The notes beneath the pieces were generated by a model. It ran no database searches, had not been told where the DNA came from, and saw only the letters and a program-made list of their open reading frames with translations. Source: Candidatus Schekmanbacteria bacterium (GTDB taxonomy: Bacteria > SZUA-182). Taken from it: a stretch of DNA of 32,401 nt. Positions 6,729 to 14,927 of this stretch are shown piece by piece. Numbering within the stretch: the stretch's first letter is position 1; every line of letters begins with the position of its first letter. The stretch spans positions 1 through 32,401 of the forward strand of contig JACRJN010000075.1 in assembly GCA_016235675.1 (NCBI GenBank), in the 5' to 3' direction. The position numbers and the translations under genes are program-made.

Positions 6729-7280
6729 ATGCTGAAAACTGCAATTATCAAACGTAACATATTGTACTTTTTGAGAATCAATACGGAATTTATCGTGCGC
6801 TGGCAATTAGCCGTATATTATAACCGTCTTGGGTATTTTTTTTCCCCTAAGCTCTGCGCTCTTAAAGACCGGATGGGAAAGCCGGCGAATAATCGCTTGT
6901 TTTGCCGGAAAACACGACAAATTATGGCCGATACGTCAACTTGTAGGGAAAAAACTCAGGCCGTATTTAATTATCTAAAACAAAAAAAAGGCGAAACCTT
7001 TGCCCTGCCCTGGCTGTTTCCTGAAGAAGCTTGGATATTACCGGCTTTGGACTGTAAGGGCTTTTCAGTGTTAATGCTGGAAATGCTTAAACATCTTGGA
7101 ATCAGCTCCCAGTTATGGATTGGCATAATGGCGGGTAACCATGAATATACTGGCCATGCCTGGCTGGTAGTGCAAAATGAAACTGACGATATGGTCTATG
7201 ACAGAAAATACCGGCAGGGGGTATCCTTAACCGGGTATAATCCAGATTGCGCATATATATTGACTGCCAGGATTATATGA
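6729..7280 (+). CDS. Lasso-B2-like transglutaminase-fold protease
   Basis: This 183-residue protein looks like the B2 leader peptidase of lasso peptide clusters (Transglut_core3 type). The catalytic triad can be placed as Cys109 in LDCKGFSVLMLEML, His143 in GHAWLVV and Asp158 in VYDRKY, with the usual family sequence KHLGISSQLWIGI between Cys and His. B2 proteins remove the leader together with a PqqD-like B1 protein, which here would be the gene at 4971. The N-terminal 60 residues are rich in basic and hydrophobic residues, as in longer B2 relatives. The start has a GAGG site about eight bases upstream. The lasso cyclase that normally accompanies B2 is absent from the window. Confidence 0.75.
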   Translation: MLKTAIIKRNILYFLRINTEFIVRWQLAVYYNRLGYFFSPKLCALKDRMGKPANNRLFCRKTRQIMADTSTCREKTQAVFNYLKQKKGETFALPWLFPEEAWILPALDCKGFSVLMLEMLKHLGISSQLWIGIMAGNHEYTGHAWLVVQNETDDMVYDRKYRQGVSLTGYNPDCAYILTARII

Positions 7281-7310
7281 TAATTAACCTTAATCTCCCT
7301 CCCCCTTGAT

Positions 7311-7484
7311 GGGCATAAGCGCTAACTTAAGGCATTTTTAAAGTTCCCTCTCCCCCTGGGAGAGGGTTAGGGTGAGGGTTCAAAAGATAAATTATCTTAA
7401 GAAATCAATTAGATAGCTTAAGGTACCCTCACCTTAATCCTCTCCCAGGGGGAGAGGAAAATACTTAAGTTAGCGCTTATGCCC
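7311..7484. repeat. Large nested inverted repeat
   Basis: Two perfect 21-base arms (GGGCATAAGCGCTAACTTAA plus G at 7311-7331; complement at 7464-7484) enclose a second near-perfect pair at about 7346-7379 and 7425-7456 of the CCCTCTCCC...GGGTGAGGG type. Outside the arms, CTCCCTCCCCCTTGATGGG and CCCACCAGGGGAGAGGGG look like a third interrupted palindrome. This suggests repeated insertion of palindromic elements into each other. It fills most of the gap between the B2-like and nucleotidyltransferase genes. Confidence 0.85.
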
Positions 7485-7546
7485 ACCAGGGGAGAGGGGA
7501 CTTTATAGGTAGCAACTAATTGATGTAAACCGCGGGGGGATTTACA

Positions 7547-8755
7547 TTGTGGACACGGGAAGAACAATTTATTATTAATCGCCTGGCGCTCGTTCAAAAG
7601 CCGCCGCAAAGCTTAAACCGGCTGTCCCTGGAAAATTTAAACTGGAATAGCTTTCTTGAACATTCCCGTCGGCACGGGCTTTCCGGTTTGCTCTACCACT
7701 ATTGTCAATCGCCCGGAACAAAATTTCCTGCCCCCGTTCTCGATAGCCTGCGCAAGGAATATTACCATAACCTGATACAAAACACCCGCTTACTCAAAGA
7801 ATTAGACAATCTTTTGGAAAATTTTGAGCAAAAGCGGATCAAGGTTATGCTCTTGCAGGGCGTTGCCTTAAGCTTATGCCACATTTACCCTTCCCCCGGC
7901 TTAAGACCGATTACCGATATTGACCTTTTAATCGACGATGAAAACTTATCTTTAGCCCGTCAAGCGCTTAAAGATTCAGGGTATCGCGCAATCCCTCTTT
8001 ATCCCGACCTTTTTTGCCGCAAAAACATAGTAATAGACCTGCATACCTCGGTTGCCAACCTGTCCCGGATTTCAGCGCGTCGCTATGCGGTTAATCTGCC
8101 GAATCAGCGTTTGTGGGAGCAAGCGCAAAGGATACGGGGCAGTGCCTATATTCCCGATATAAATGACCTGATTATTATCCAGTCGGCGCATTTGCAAAAA
8201 CATTCCTATTCCCGGCTAATCTGGTTTATGGATATAGCCCGGTTAATGGAAAAATACGGTGCCGATCTTGACTGGGACAAAATATGGCTTAGGGCTGAAG
8301 AATTTAACTTGCAACGTCCATTATACTTTACCCTGCGCTGCTTAAAAGCGCTTCTGAATTATCCGTTACCCATCGCCTTGAAGGATAATCCGCCCGGCTG
8401 CAAACTGAATCGCCTGGAAAACCGGCTGATCGAAAATTTAATTTGCGGTAACCGGGTGGAAAAAATGGGGGATTATCTGTATTTTGCTTCCATTAAGCAG
8501 TTTAAACAGAAGTTTTTGTTTATAAAAGAAAACGTCTTTCCGCAAAAAGAGGTAATGAGCCAGGTAATCAGGCATTCCAATCCGATTATAATTGCATATG
8601 GTTATATCATCCGCTTTTGGCAGTCCTTATGGTATGGGCTTAAACTGTTTGGTAGCGTTCTCAATAAGAGACCCAAAGCGTCATTGCGAGGCAGCCTTAT
8701 CGCCGAAGCAATCTCATCCACACGCATGGGGATTGCTTCGCTCCGCTCGCAATGA
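7547..8755 (+). CDS. Family-5 nucleotidyltransferase (PF14907 type)
   Basis: The 402-residue protein matches the uncharacterised nucleotidyltransferase family: VMLLQGVALSLCHIYPSPGL then RPITDIDLLID (120-130), where the two Asp of DID are the expected metal ligands, followed by ALKDSGYRAIPLYPDLF. Members occur with HprK-related kinases in exosortase loci and in lasso clusters, where one (PsmN of pseudomycoidin) is reported to add sugar to a phosphorylated C-terminal serine. A similar role on the peptide at 6382 is inferred. Start is TTG 7547, with GGGGGG about eight bases upstream. Residues from about 378 on are translated from the palindromic repeat at 8678-8758, which also provides the stop; the original C-terminus is probably lost or replaced. 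Confidence 0.8.
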   Translation: MWTREEQFIINRLALVQKPPQSLNRLSLENLNWNSFLEHSRRHGLSGLLYHYCQSPGTKFPAPVLDSLRKEYYHNLIQNTRLLKELDNLLENFEQKRIKVMLLQGVALSLCHIYPSPGLRPITDIDLLIDDENLSLARQALKDSGYRAIPLYPDLFCRKNIVIDLHTSVANLSRISARRYAVNLPNQRLWEQAQRIRGSAYIPDINDLIIIQSAHLQKHSYSRLIWFMDIARLMEKYGADLDWDKIWLRAEEFNLQRPLYFTLRCLKALLNYPLPIALKDNPPGCKLNRLENRLIENLICGNRVEKMGDYLYFASIKQFKQKFLFIKENVFPQKEVMSQVIRHSNPIIIAYGYIIRFWQSLWYGLKLFGSVLNKRPKASLRGSLIAEAISSTRMGIASLRSQ

Positions 8756-8758
8756 CGC
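8678..8758. repeat. GCGTCATTGCGAG palindromic repeat, complete copy
   Basis: Terminal inverted sequences GCGTCATTGCGAG and CTCGCAATGACGC enclose GAAGCAATCTC and GATTGCTTCG. The element overlaps the 3' end of the nucleotidyltransferase gene and encodes its last 25 residues and stop. Confidence 0.9.
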
Positions 8759-8783
8759 CTCAGGTCTGCGGTATTTCTACGCC

Positions 8784-8903
8784 AGTACGCCGTCCATTTT
8801 ATATTGACGGGTTGGACTTATGGAGTAGGGGCTTTAGCCCCGTTCGGATTTACGGGACTAAAGTCCCTACTCCAACCCGTCAAAACTAAATGGACGGCGT
8901 ACT
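8784..8903. repeat. Nested inverted repeat containing GGAGTAGGG copy 2
   Basis: Outer arms AGTACGCCGTCCATTT (8784-8799) and AAATGGACGGCGTACT (8888-8903) are perfectly complementary, and ACGGGTTGGA pairs with TCCAACCCGT further in. Inside sits a GGAGTAGGGGCTTTAGCCCC repeat (8822-8873) related to 6261-6332. Confidence 0.88.
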
Positions 8904-8936
8904 AGCAAGATGTTTTGAAGAACCAAGGATGGGTTT

Positions 8937-11108
8937 ATGATAAGCAATAAATGGAAAATTCTCACGCTTGTGTGTTGCCTGCTTATTTTCTCCGCTTGCG
9001 CCAGGCAGATAAAACTGGCCGAATCTCCCCCCGATTTATGGTCGGCAAATCGCGGCCCGACCGGAAGTGGATTCTTCAAGAGTCTGATTGCATCCGATAT
9101 TAACGGCGACGGTTTGCCGGATTTGGCAGGAGGCGGTTATAATCCCGGAAACATAAAAGTCTGGCAAAACGCCGGCGACGGAAAGTTTAAGGACGCCCAG
9201 GATTTTTTCCCGGACATGGGGGAAGTAAGGGCGCTGGCGGCAGCGGATTTGGACAAAGACGGGAAGACAGACCTGGTCTCCAGCGTTTGGAATGTTCAAC
9301 CGGGAATCTATATCTGGTATCAAAGGGACGGCGGCAAATGGGAAAGGTTTGCCGTAACGCATACCGGAAAATATGAGGATATATGTATAGATGATGTAAA
9401 CAGCGACGGTTATCCCGACATTATTGCCGCGAATGCAGCTTCGGAAAATAGCGGCGGCATTCAAATTTGGCTTGGGAGCAAGGAAAACACCTGGAATCAG
9501 GAGCAAGGCCCTACAAAAATTGGGATTTTCCGTAAGGTTCTGACAGCAGACCTTAATCGGGACGGGAAAAAAGATATTCTGGCTTCCGGCTGGGGACAAA
9601 CCGGGGGGATCAGATTATGGACGGGAAACGGCTTGGGTGGATGGAGTGCCGCTGCGCCTATTGTAGAAAACGGTTATTACCGGGGATTGGCGGTGGCCGA
9701 TTTTAACGGGGACAATCTTTTGGATGTCATCGCCTCCGCTTTCCAGAAAGGGATTGAGGTTTGGTGGGGCAACCCCGACGGGAAATGGGAGAAACACTCC
9801 AAAGTCGTGGAAGAGGGAAGTTTTTGGAGTCTGGAGGTCTGCGATTTGAACCGGGATCAATACGACGATATTGTGGCTTCGTCTTTTTCCAACCAGGGGA
9901 TGACAGTTTTTTTACCCGGAAAAGAAGAGTGGTTAAAGGATACCAGCTTGTCCGAACAGGGAAGTTATTATGACATAACTTGCACAGACTTCAACCGGGA
10001 TGGGGTAGCCGACATTGCCGCGGCAAGCTACGGCGAGGGGATAAAGGTATGGGTGCATGGTTCGGGCCGCTTCGGTTATGAAATCAAGACTGAGCAGGCG
10101 GAAAAGTTGAAACTCGAAACGGAAAATCTGTCAGCCAAGCCCGATTCGGCGGCGCTGGATGATGAACAGTTAAAACAGGTTTCGGAAAATAAAGTGTTTA
10201 AAAATATGGAGGGGGTTTCTGAATATTTAATCGGCCCCAAGGATATTCTGGAAGTTACCATTTGGGAGGGATCAACCTTTACTAAAACCGAGGCGGAGGT
10301 GGACGTTCAAGGCATAATATCCATCCCTTATTTAGATGTAAAAGTCGGGGGGGTTACCTGTAAGGAGGCCGCCGATATAGCGGTAACCAAACTTTCCACC
10401 ATTATAAAAAATCCCAGGGCTAACGTGAGGGTCAAGGAATGCAACAGCAAGCAGGTTACTTTGCTTGGCGCGATACGCTCCCTTTCCCGGCAGCCCACCG
10501 GGCCGGGGATATATAAGCTGTGCGGCAAAACCAGTCTGATGCAAATGATAAGCAGCGCCGGAGGGTATACGGAAAAGGCGGATTTGCAGCATATCCGCAT
10601 AAACCACACCGAAGGGCAAACCGTGTATGCCGACATGTTTAAAGTAATTTCCCAAGGGAATATCCAGGAAGATATTGTTTTGGACAACGGAGATTTGATA
10701 CTTATTCCCGAAAGGGAAGAGACCCAGGTAGAAGAAAGCAAGGTATATATCTTCGGCGAAGTGGAAAAACCCGGCATGTATAACATAAAAGATCAAATGA
10801 ACGTCCTGCAACTGATCGGGCTTGCCGGAGGATACACCAGCAGCGCGGTATTGGAAAGCACCCACATCATCCGGGGCGACCTGACGCGTCCGCGCATTAT
10901 TGCTTTAAACCTGGAAAACCTCCTGGGAAAAGGCGACTTAAGCGAAAATCCGGCGCTTGAACCCAATGATATTGTTTTTATTCCCAGAAGCTCCCTGACG
11001 AATGTGAACAGCTATTTTGCCAAACTTATTCCCATGTTGCAGTTCTTTCTTTATCCCGGTCTTTATCGGGATTACTATACCACTGGCGGCGGGTTGCGTC
11101 TGCATTAA
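8937..11108 (+). CDS. Outer-membrane polysaccharide export lipoprotein with N-terminal FG-GAP propeller
   Basis: This 723-residue protein joins two parts. A signal peptide ends in a lipobox (FSAC, Cys21). Residues 45-380 contain seven repeats spaced 48-52 residues apart, each with a calcium-loop motif: DINGDG (54), DLDKDG (104), DVNSDG (153), DLNRDG (205), DFNGDN (255), DLNRDQ (303) and DFNRDG (351), as in FG-GAP/VCBS seven-bladed beta-propellers. After a linker (385-425) come a polysaccharide export domain (about 429-500, YLIGPKDILEVTIWEG) and two SLBB domains (about 504-590 and 602-683), the core of Wza. The C-terminal tail (about 695-710) could be the membrane-spanning helix. Typical Wza is about 380 residues, so the propeller is extra. 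It should form the export channel; the propeller may bind sugar or protein at the periplasmic or outer face. Start has AAGGA upstream. Confidence 0.9.
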   Translation: MISNKWKILTLVCCLLIFSACARQIKLAESPPDLWSANRGPTGSGFFKSLIASDINGDGLPDLAGGGYNPGNIKVWQNAGDGKFKDAQDFFPDMGEVRALAAADLDKDGKTDLVSSVWNVQPGIYIWYQRDGGKWERFAVTHTGKYEDICIDDVNSDGYPDIIAANAASENSGGIQIWLGSKENTWNQEQGPTKIGIFRKVLTADLNRDGKKDILASGWGQTGGIRLWTGNGLGGWSAAAPIVENGYYRGLAVADFNGDNLLDVIASAFQKGIEVWWGNPDGKWEKHSKVVEEGSFWSLEVCDLNRDQYDDIVASSFSNQGMTVFLPGKEEWLKDTSLSEQGSYYDITCTDFNRDGVADIAAASYGEGIKVWVHGSGRFGYEIKTEQAEKLKLETENLSAKPDSAALDDEQLKQVSENKVFKNMEGVSEYLIGPKDILEVTIWEGSTFTKTEAEVDVQGIISIPYLDVKVGGVTCKEAADIAVTKLSTIIKNPRANVRVKECNSKQVTLLGAIRSLSRQPTGPGIYKLCGKTSLMQMISSAGGYTEKADLQHIRINHTEGQTVYADMFKVISQGNIQEDIVLDNGDLILIPEREETQVEESKVYIFGEVEKPGMYNIKDQMNVLQLIGLAGGYTSSAVLESTHIIRGDLTRPRIIALNLENLLGKGDLSENPALEPNDIVFIPRSSLTNVNSYFAKLIPMLQFFLYPGLYRDYYTTGGGLRLH

Positions 11109-11159
11109 GCGACAGCATCGGGTAGTTTTGATGTAAAGGACTTAGAAGATATTGATATA

Positions 11160-11241
11160 CCCCCCCACCCTAACCCTCCCCCGCAAGGGGGGAGGGAATT
11201 TATCCCCCTCCCCCTTGATGGGGGAGGGACGGGGTGGGGGT
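11160..11241. repeat. CCCCCACCCTAACCCTCCC palindromic repeat
   Basis: This G/C-homopolymer-rich palindrome (CCCACCCTAACCCTCCCCC then GGGGGAGGGACGGGGTGGGG) lies between the export and chain-length genes. It belongs to the same broad type as the inner arms at 7346-7456. It could act as a transcription barrier but has no T-run. Confidence 0.8.
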
Positions 11242-11302
11242 GATTATTGCAATCCAGAAACAGTATATTTGAAAATTCCAAGTCTCTAAAGGATAAAACC
11301 GG

Positions 11303-13495
11303 ATGTCCCAGTATGAATTAACTTTACGAGACTATTGGCGGGTAATAAGAAAGCGGAAGAGCGTTATTATTCTTACCACTGTGGTGTTAGCCGCGTCCAC
11401 TTATGTTATAAGCGAACTGCGCAAACCGCAACCTTTATATCAAGCCACATCTCAGGTCAAAATTGAACAAACCAGTAATATGGCCGGTTTGTTTGTGGAG
11501 ATGTTTACTTTTTCCGGCGGCGACAATTTGGCGACCCAGACCAGAATTATCAAGAGCTTTCCGGTAATGGAGCAGGTAGGAAAAAGATTAGGGGTCATTC
11601 CGCAAACTGTATCCAGCGAGGAGGTAAATAAATCCGACAAGTGGCTGGACATCATTTCCGGCATACAGGACAAAATAGATACCCAACAAGTGGAAAAAAC
11701 CAATATCATCGAGATAACATCCACTTCATCCAACCCTGAAGAAGCCCAGAAAATCGCCAATTGGACAGCCGAGGAATTCCGTGCATTTAATATTTTCAAT
11801 AAAAATAAGCAGGTGCTGGAAGCCCGTAAATTTATTGAACAGCAATTGGTGACGGTGGGAGACAGATTAAAAGACGCTGAGGAATCCCTGAAACTATTTA
11901 AGGAAAGCAGCGGTTTGATGGCCTTGTCTGAAGAGGTAAGCACCAGCATAAAGAACCTGGTGGACGTGGAGAGCGAATACCGGCAGACAATGGAGGTCAA
12001 AAACGAAATCCAGTCCCAAATCGAAGCGGTAAAACAAAAAAGAGTAGCGGCAGAGAAACCTACCCCCAGAATATTTACCGACAAAGAACTTTCCCTGACC
12101 TTTAAATTAAACAGTGATCTGTTGAATCTGCAATTAAAAAGAGACAATCTCCTGTTAAACAATTTTCCTGAACACCCTTTAGTGAAAGATGTAGACGCCC
12201 AGATCGAAAATGTCCGCAGCGAATTGCTTCGGGATTTAGACGCCAAGCTTAAGACTTACCAGTCCCGCGAGGACAGTCTGGCTTTAGATTATTATAAACT
12301 GAGGCAGCAATATCAAAAACTGCCCGACAAAGCTTTGACTATGGCCAGATTGCAGCGGGAAGTCACGGTAAACGAGGAATTGTTCTCCCTGCTTAAAAGC
12401 AAACACCAGGAGGTGCTGATAAAGGAATCCGAAAAGATTGAAGAGGTCAGCCTGGTCAAACCGGCGCTATATGTTTCCGTTCCCATCAACCCTCCCCAGA
12501 CCACGAGAAAAACCCTGGTGGGTGCCGTCATCGGCTTCATGCTGGGGCTGGTATTATCCTTTGTTTCCGAATCGTTCGATACCTCGATCGGAACTATTGA
12601 GGATGTCGAATCTTACCTGGAACTGCCCGTGTTGGGCGTTATCCCTTATTTTGAATCCAAGGCGGTCAAAAAATATCTGACCGACAGTGCCTCAAAACAT
12701 TTTCAGAACCACGAGCATCTGTCTTCTTATCATCTGGCGCTGCATTTTATGCCCAAATCGCCCTTGGTGGAAAGTTATCGTTCCTTGCGCACCAGCGTTC
12801 AATTCGCCGCCCTGAAAAGCAACGCCAAGGTCTTGCTGTTGACCAGCACCTCTTTGCGGGAAGGCAAAACCTCCACCGCCATCAACCTGGCAATAACCTT
12901 ATCGCAAACAGGCAAACGGGTGCTGCTGGTTGATGCTGACTTACGAAAACCCACCATCCATCATATCCTGGGCATTGAAAAGTCACCCGGACTATCGGAC
13001 ATCCTGATCGGCCACGTCCAATGGGAAACCTGTGTTCAAACCATAACAGATTTGTTGCTGGGAAATCTGGGGTTTGAAAATATCATAACCTCTCCCGGCG
13101 TGGACAATATCCACATTATCACCTGCGGAACATTGCCCCAAAATCCTTCAGAATTTTTGAATTCAGAGCAAATAGAGGACTTGATCGCCATTTGGAAATC
13201 CCATTATGATTATGTTCTTTTCGATACCCCGCCTACACTTCCTATAACCGATGCGGTGATCTTAAGCTCCAAAGTAGACGGGGTTATCATCGTCTATCAG
13301 GTAAGCAAAATAGCCCGGACGGCCTTGAAAAGAACCAAATTGTTACTGGAAAGCGTCCATGCCAAGGTCTTGGGTGTGGTGCTGAATTCCATCCGGGCTG
13401 AAGTCAGCCCGGATTTTTTCCAGTTCAGCTACAACCTTTATCGTTATTACGGGCATGAAGACCAGGCTAAAATCAAAGCTAAGGGGAAGCAATAA
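11303..13495 (+). CDS. Wzz-type chain-length regulator fused to BY-kinase
   Basis: The 730-residue inner-membrane protein has a Wzz domain with TM1 at about 20-36, a long coiled-coil-rich periplasmic part, and a proline-containing TM2 (PINPPQTTRKTLVGAVIGF, about 395-425). The cytoplasmic half is a bacterial tyrosine kinase: Walker A STSLREGKTSTA (about 515-526), Walker A' LLVDADLRKP (about 540-549), Walker B YVLFDTPP (about 636-643). The C-terminus carries a tyrosine cluster (Tyr710, 713, 715, 716), the expected autophosphorylation site. It partners with the export protein upstream to set chain length and drive export. No Wzb-type phosphatase is seen in the window. Ribosome site AAAGGA precedes the ATG; the next gene starts three bases after the stop. 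Confidence 0.93.
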   Translation: MSQYELTLRDYWRVIRKRKSVIILTTVVLAASTYVISELRKPQPLYQATSQVKIEQTSNMAGLFVEMFTFSGGDNLATQTRIIKSFPVMEQVGKRLGVIPQTVSSEEVNKSDKWLDIISGIQDKIDTQQVEKTNIIEITSTSSNPEEAQKIANWTAEEFRAFNIFNKNKQVLEARKFIEQQLVTVGDRLKDAEESLKLFKESSGLMALSEEVSTSIKNLVDVESEYRQTMEVKNEIQSQIEAVKQKRVAAEKPTPRIFTDKELSLTFKLNSDLLNLQLKRDNLLLNNFPEHPLVKDVDAQIENVRSELLRDLDAKLKTYQSREDSLALDYYKLRQQYQKLPDKALTMARLQREVTVNEELFSLLKSKHQEVLIKESEKIEEVSLVKPALYVSVPINPPQTTRKTLVGAVIGFMLGLVLSFVSESFDTSIGTIEDVESYLELPVLGVIPYFESKAVKKYLTDSASKHFQNHEHLSSYHLALHFMPKSPLVESYRSLRTSVQFAALKSNAKVLLLTSTSLREGKTSTAINLAITLSQTGKRVLLVDADLRKPTIHHILGIEKSPGLSDILIGHVQWETCVQTITDLLLGNLGFENIITSPGVDNIHIITCGTLPQNPSEFLNSEQIEDLIAIWKSHYDYVLFDTPPTLPITDAVILSSKVDGVIIVYQVSKIARTALKRTKLLLESVHAKVLGVVLNSIRAEVSPDFFQFSYNLYRYYGHEDQAKIKAKGKQ

Positions 13496-13498
13496 ACC

Positions 13499-14914
13499 AT
13501 GCTTACACATCGGGATGAGGGGTATCCGTTTAATCTTTATATTCCCGGAATAATCCTAATATCCCTTCTTACCGCCTGGGGCATTGTGCAACTGTCGCCT
13601 TCTACCTCCATGTTTTTGGTTGTTTTGCTGGCGCTTTTTGTCGTCGGCTTTCTTAAAACGGAATGGGCGCTCTATCTTTTGATTTTTTCCATGCTGCTGT
13701 CTCCGGAAATTGTATTGGGAAGCTTAAGTCACGGAACTGCCGTGGAAAGCAGCCGTTCACTGGTTATCCGTCTGGATGACGTATTGGTTTTAATTATCAG
13801 CCTGGGATGGCTGGCGAAAAGTGCGATTTACAAAGAGTTGGGGCTTTTTCTGAAAACGCCGCTTAATAAGCCTATCGTGGGATACGTCACGGTCTGCCTT
13901 TTTTCCACTCTCCTGGGAATACTGTTTGACCGGGTTCGGGATAAACTGGGGTTGCTTTATGTCGTTAAATATATTGAATATTTTTTCATTTATTTTATTG
14001 TGGTCAACAACCTGCATTCCAGAAATCAGGTCAAGCGCTATTTAGTAGCTATTTTACTGACTTGCGTCATTGTATGTGTTATCGCTCTGCTGCAAGTGCC
14101 GGAAGGCAAAAGGGTTACCGCTCCCTTTGAGGGAGCGGTGGGCGAACCCAATACCTTCGGAGGTTATCTGGCGCTGATTTTTTCTGTTGTGCTCGGATTA
14201 TGTTTTAGCCTGCGCTCCCCCAACAAAATCCTGGCGCTGGCCGCTATGGCGGTTATGATTATGGTGGCATTTGCCTTTACGCTGTCCAGAAGTTCATGGA
14301 TTGCGCTTGTTCCTATGTGGTTGACGCTGCTTGTCTTTTGCAAAAAAAAGGAAGCCCTGATAATCGCTACCGTTTTAGTTGTAATAACCAGTGCTCTGGT
14401 TTTGCCCGCGCAAGTGGAGGAGCGAATCAGCTATACCTTCCAGAAACATTCCCGCGATTCTTTGGAAATCGGGGGTATAAGCTTCGATCCGTCCACTTCG
14501 GCCCGGATAAAAAGCTGGAAAAACGTTTTGCAAGACATTAAAAACCATCCCCTGATGGGCTTTGGTATTACCGGATATTCTTTTGTGGACAGCCAGTATT
14601 TTCGGACTCTGATCGAAACCGGATTTGTGGGGTTGCTGGCTTTTCTCGGTCTGCTCCTGGCTATTTTCAGGCAGATTATGCGCAATCTCACACAAGTCAA
14701 GTCTCCCTTGTTTTACGGCCTGGAACTGGGAATGCTGGCCGGCATCGTCGCTATCTACACTCATGCTATAGGCGCAAACTCCTTTATCATTGTGCGGATC
14801 ATGGAACCGTTCTGGTTTCTTTTGGCCATCGCGGTGGTGTTACCGGAAATCGAGCGTCAAGAAGCGGAGGGAAATACGGGAACTGAACTGAAGAGGATGT
14901 TCCCCTATAGATAA
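13499..14914 (+). CDS. Wzy-like polysaccharide polymerase / O-antigen ligase family membrane protein
   Basis: The 471-residue protein is strongly hydrophobic with about a dozen membrane segments and a large non-membrane loop at about 310-360. The Wzy_C signature region is visible: TLSRSSWIALVPMWLTLLVF (about 260-279) with the conserved Arg-Ser pair, and HPLMGFGITGYSFVDSQYF in the loop, where family members carry a catalytic histidine. Position directly after the Wzz-kinase and before the flippase supports the polymerase role over a ligase role. Polymerases diverge fast, so the substrate cannot be read. Confidence 0.87.
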   Translation: MLTHRDEGYPFNLYIPGIILISLLTAWGIVQLSPSTSMFLVVLLALFVVGFLKTEWALYLLIFSMLLSPEIVLGSLSHGTAVESSRSLVIRLDDVLVLIISLGWLAKSAIYKELGLFLKTPLNKPIVGYVTVCLFSTLLGILFDRVRDKLGLLYVVKYIEYFFIYFIVVNNLHSRNQVKRYLVAILLTCVIVCVIALLQVPEGKRVTAPFEGAVGEPNTFGGYLALIFSVVLGLCFSLRSPNKILALAAMAVMIMVAFAFTLSRSSWIALVPMWLTLLVFCKKKEALIIATVLVVITSALVLPAQVEERISYTFQKHSRDSLEIGGISFDPSTSARIKSWKNVLQDIKNHPLMGFGITGYSFVDSQYFRTLIETGFVGLLAFLGLLLAIFRQIMRNLTQVKSPLFYGLELGMLAGIVAIYTHAIGANSFIIVRIMEPFWFLLAIAVVLPEIERQEAEGNTGTELKRMFPYR

Positions 14915-14927
14915 TAGAGGTTATTTC

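Noticed and set aside
3961-8755. Complete lasso peptide cluster
   Set aside because: No asparagine-synthetase-like cyclase or ABC exporter is present, so a plain lasso assignment is not supported.
9036-9599. 187-codon minus-strand open frame
   Set aside because: It is antisense to the propeller part of the export protein, with no ribosome site or recognisable motif.
11452-12246. 264-codon open frame on the minus strand
   Set aside because: It lies wholly opposite the well-supported Wzz-kinase gene and its Ser/Leu/Phe-rich translation is typical of an antisense shadow.
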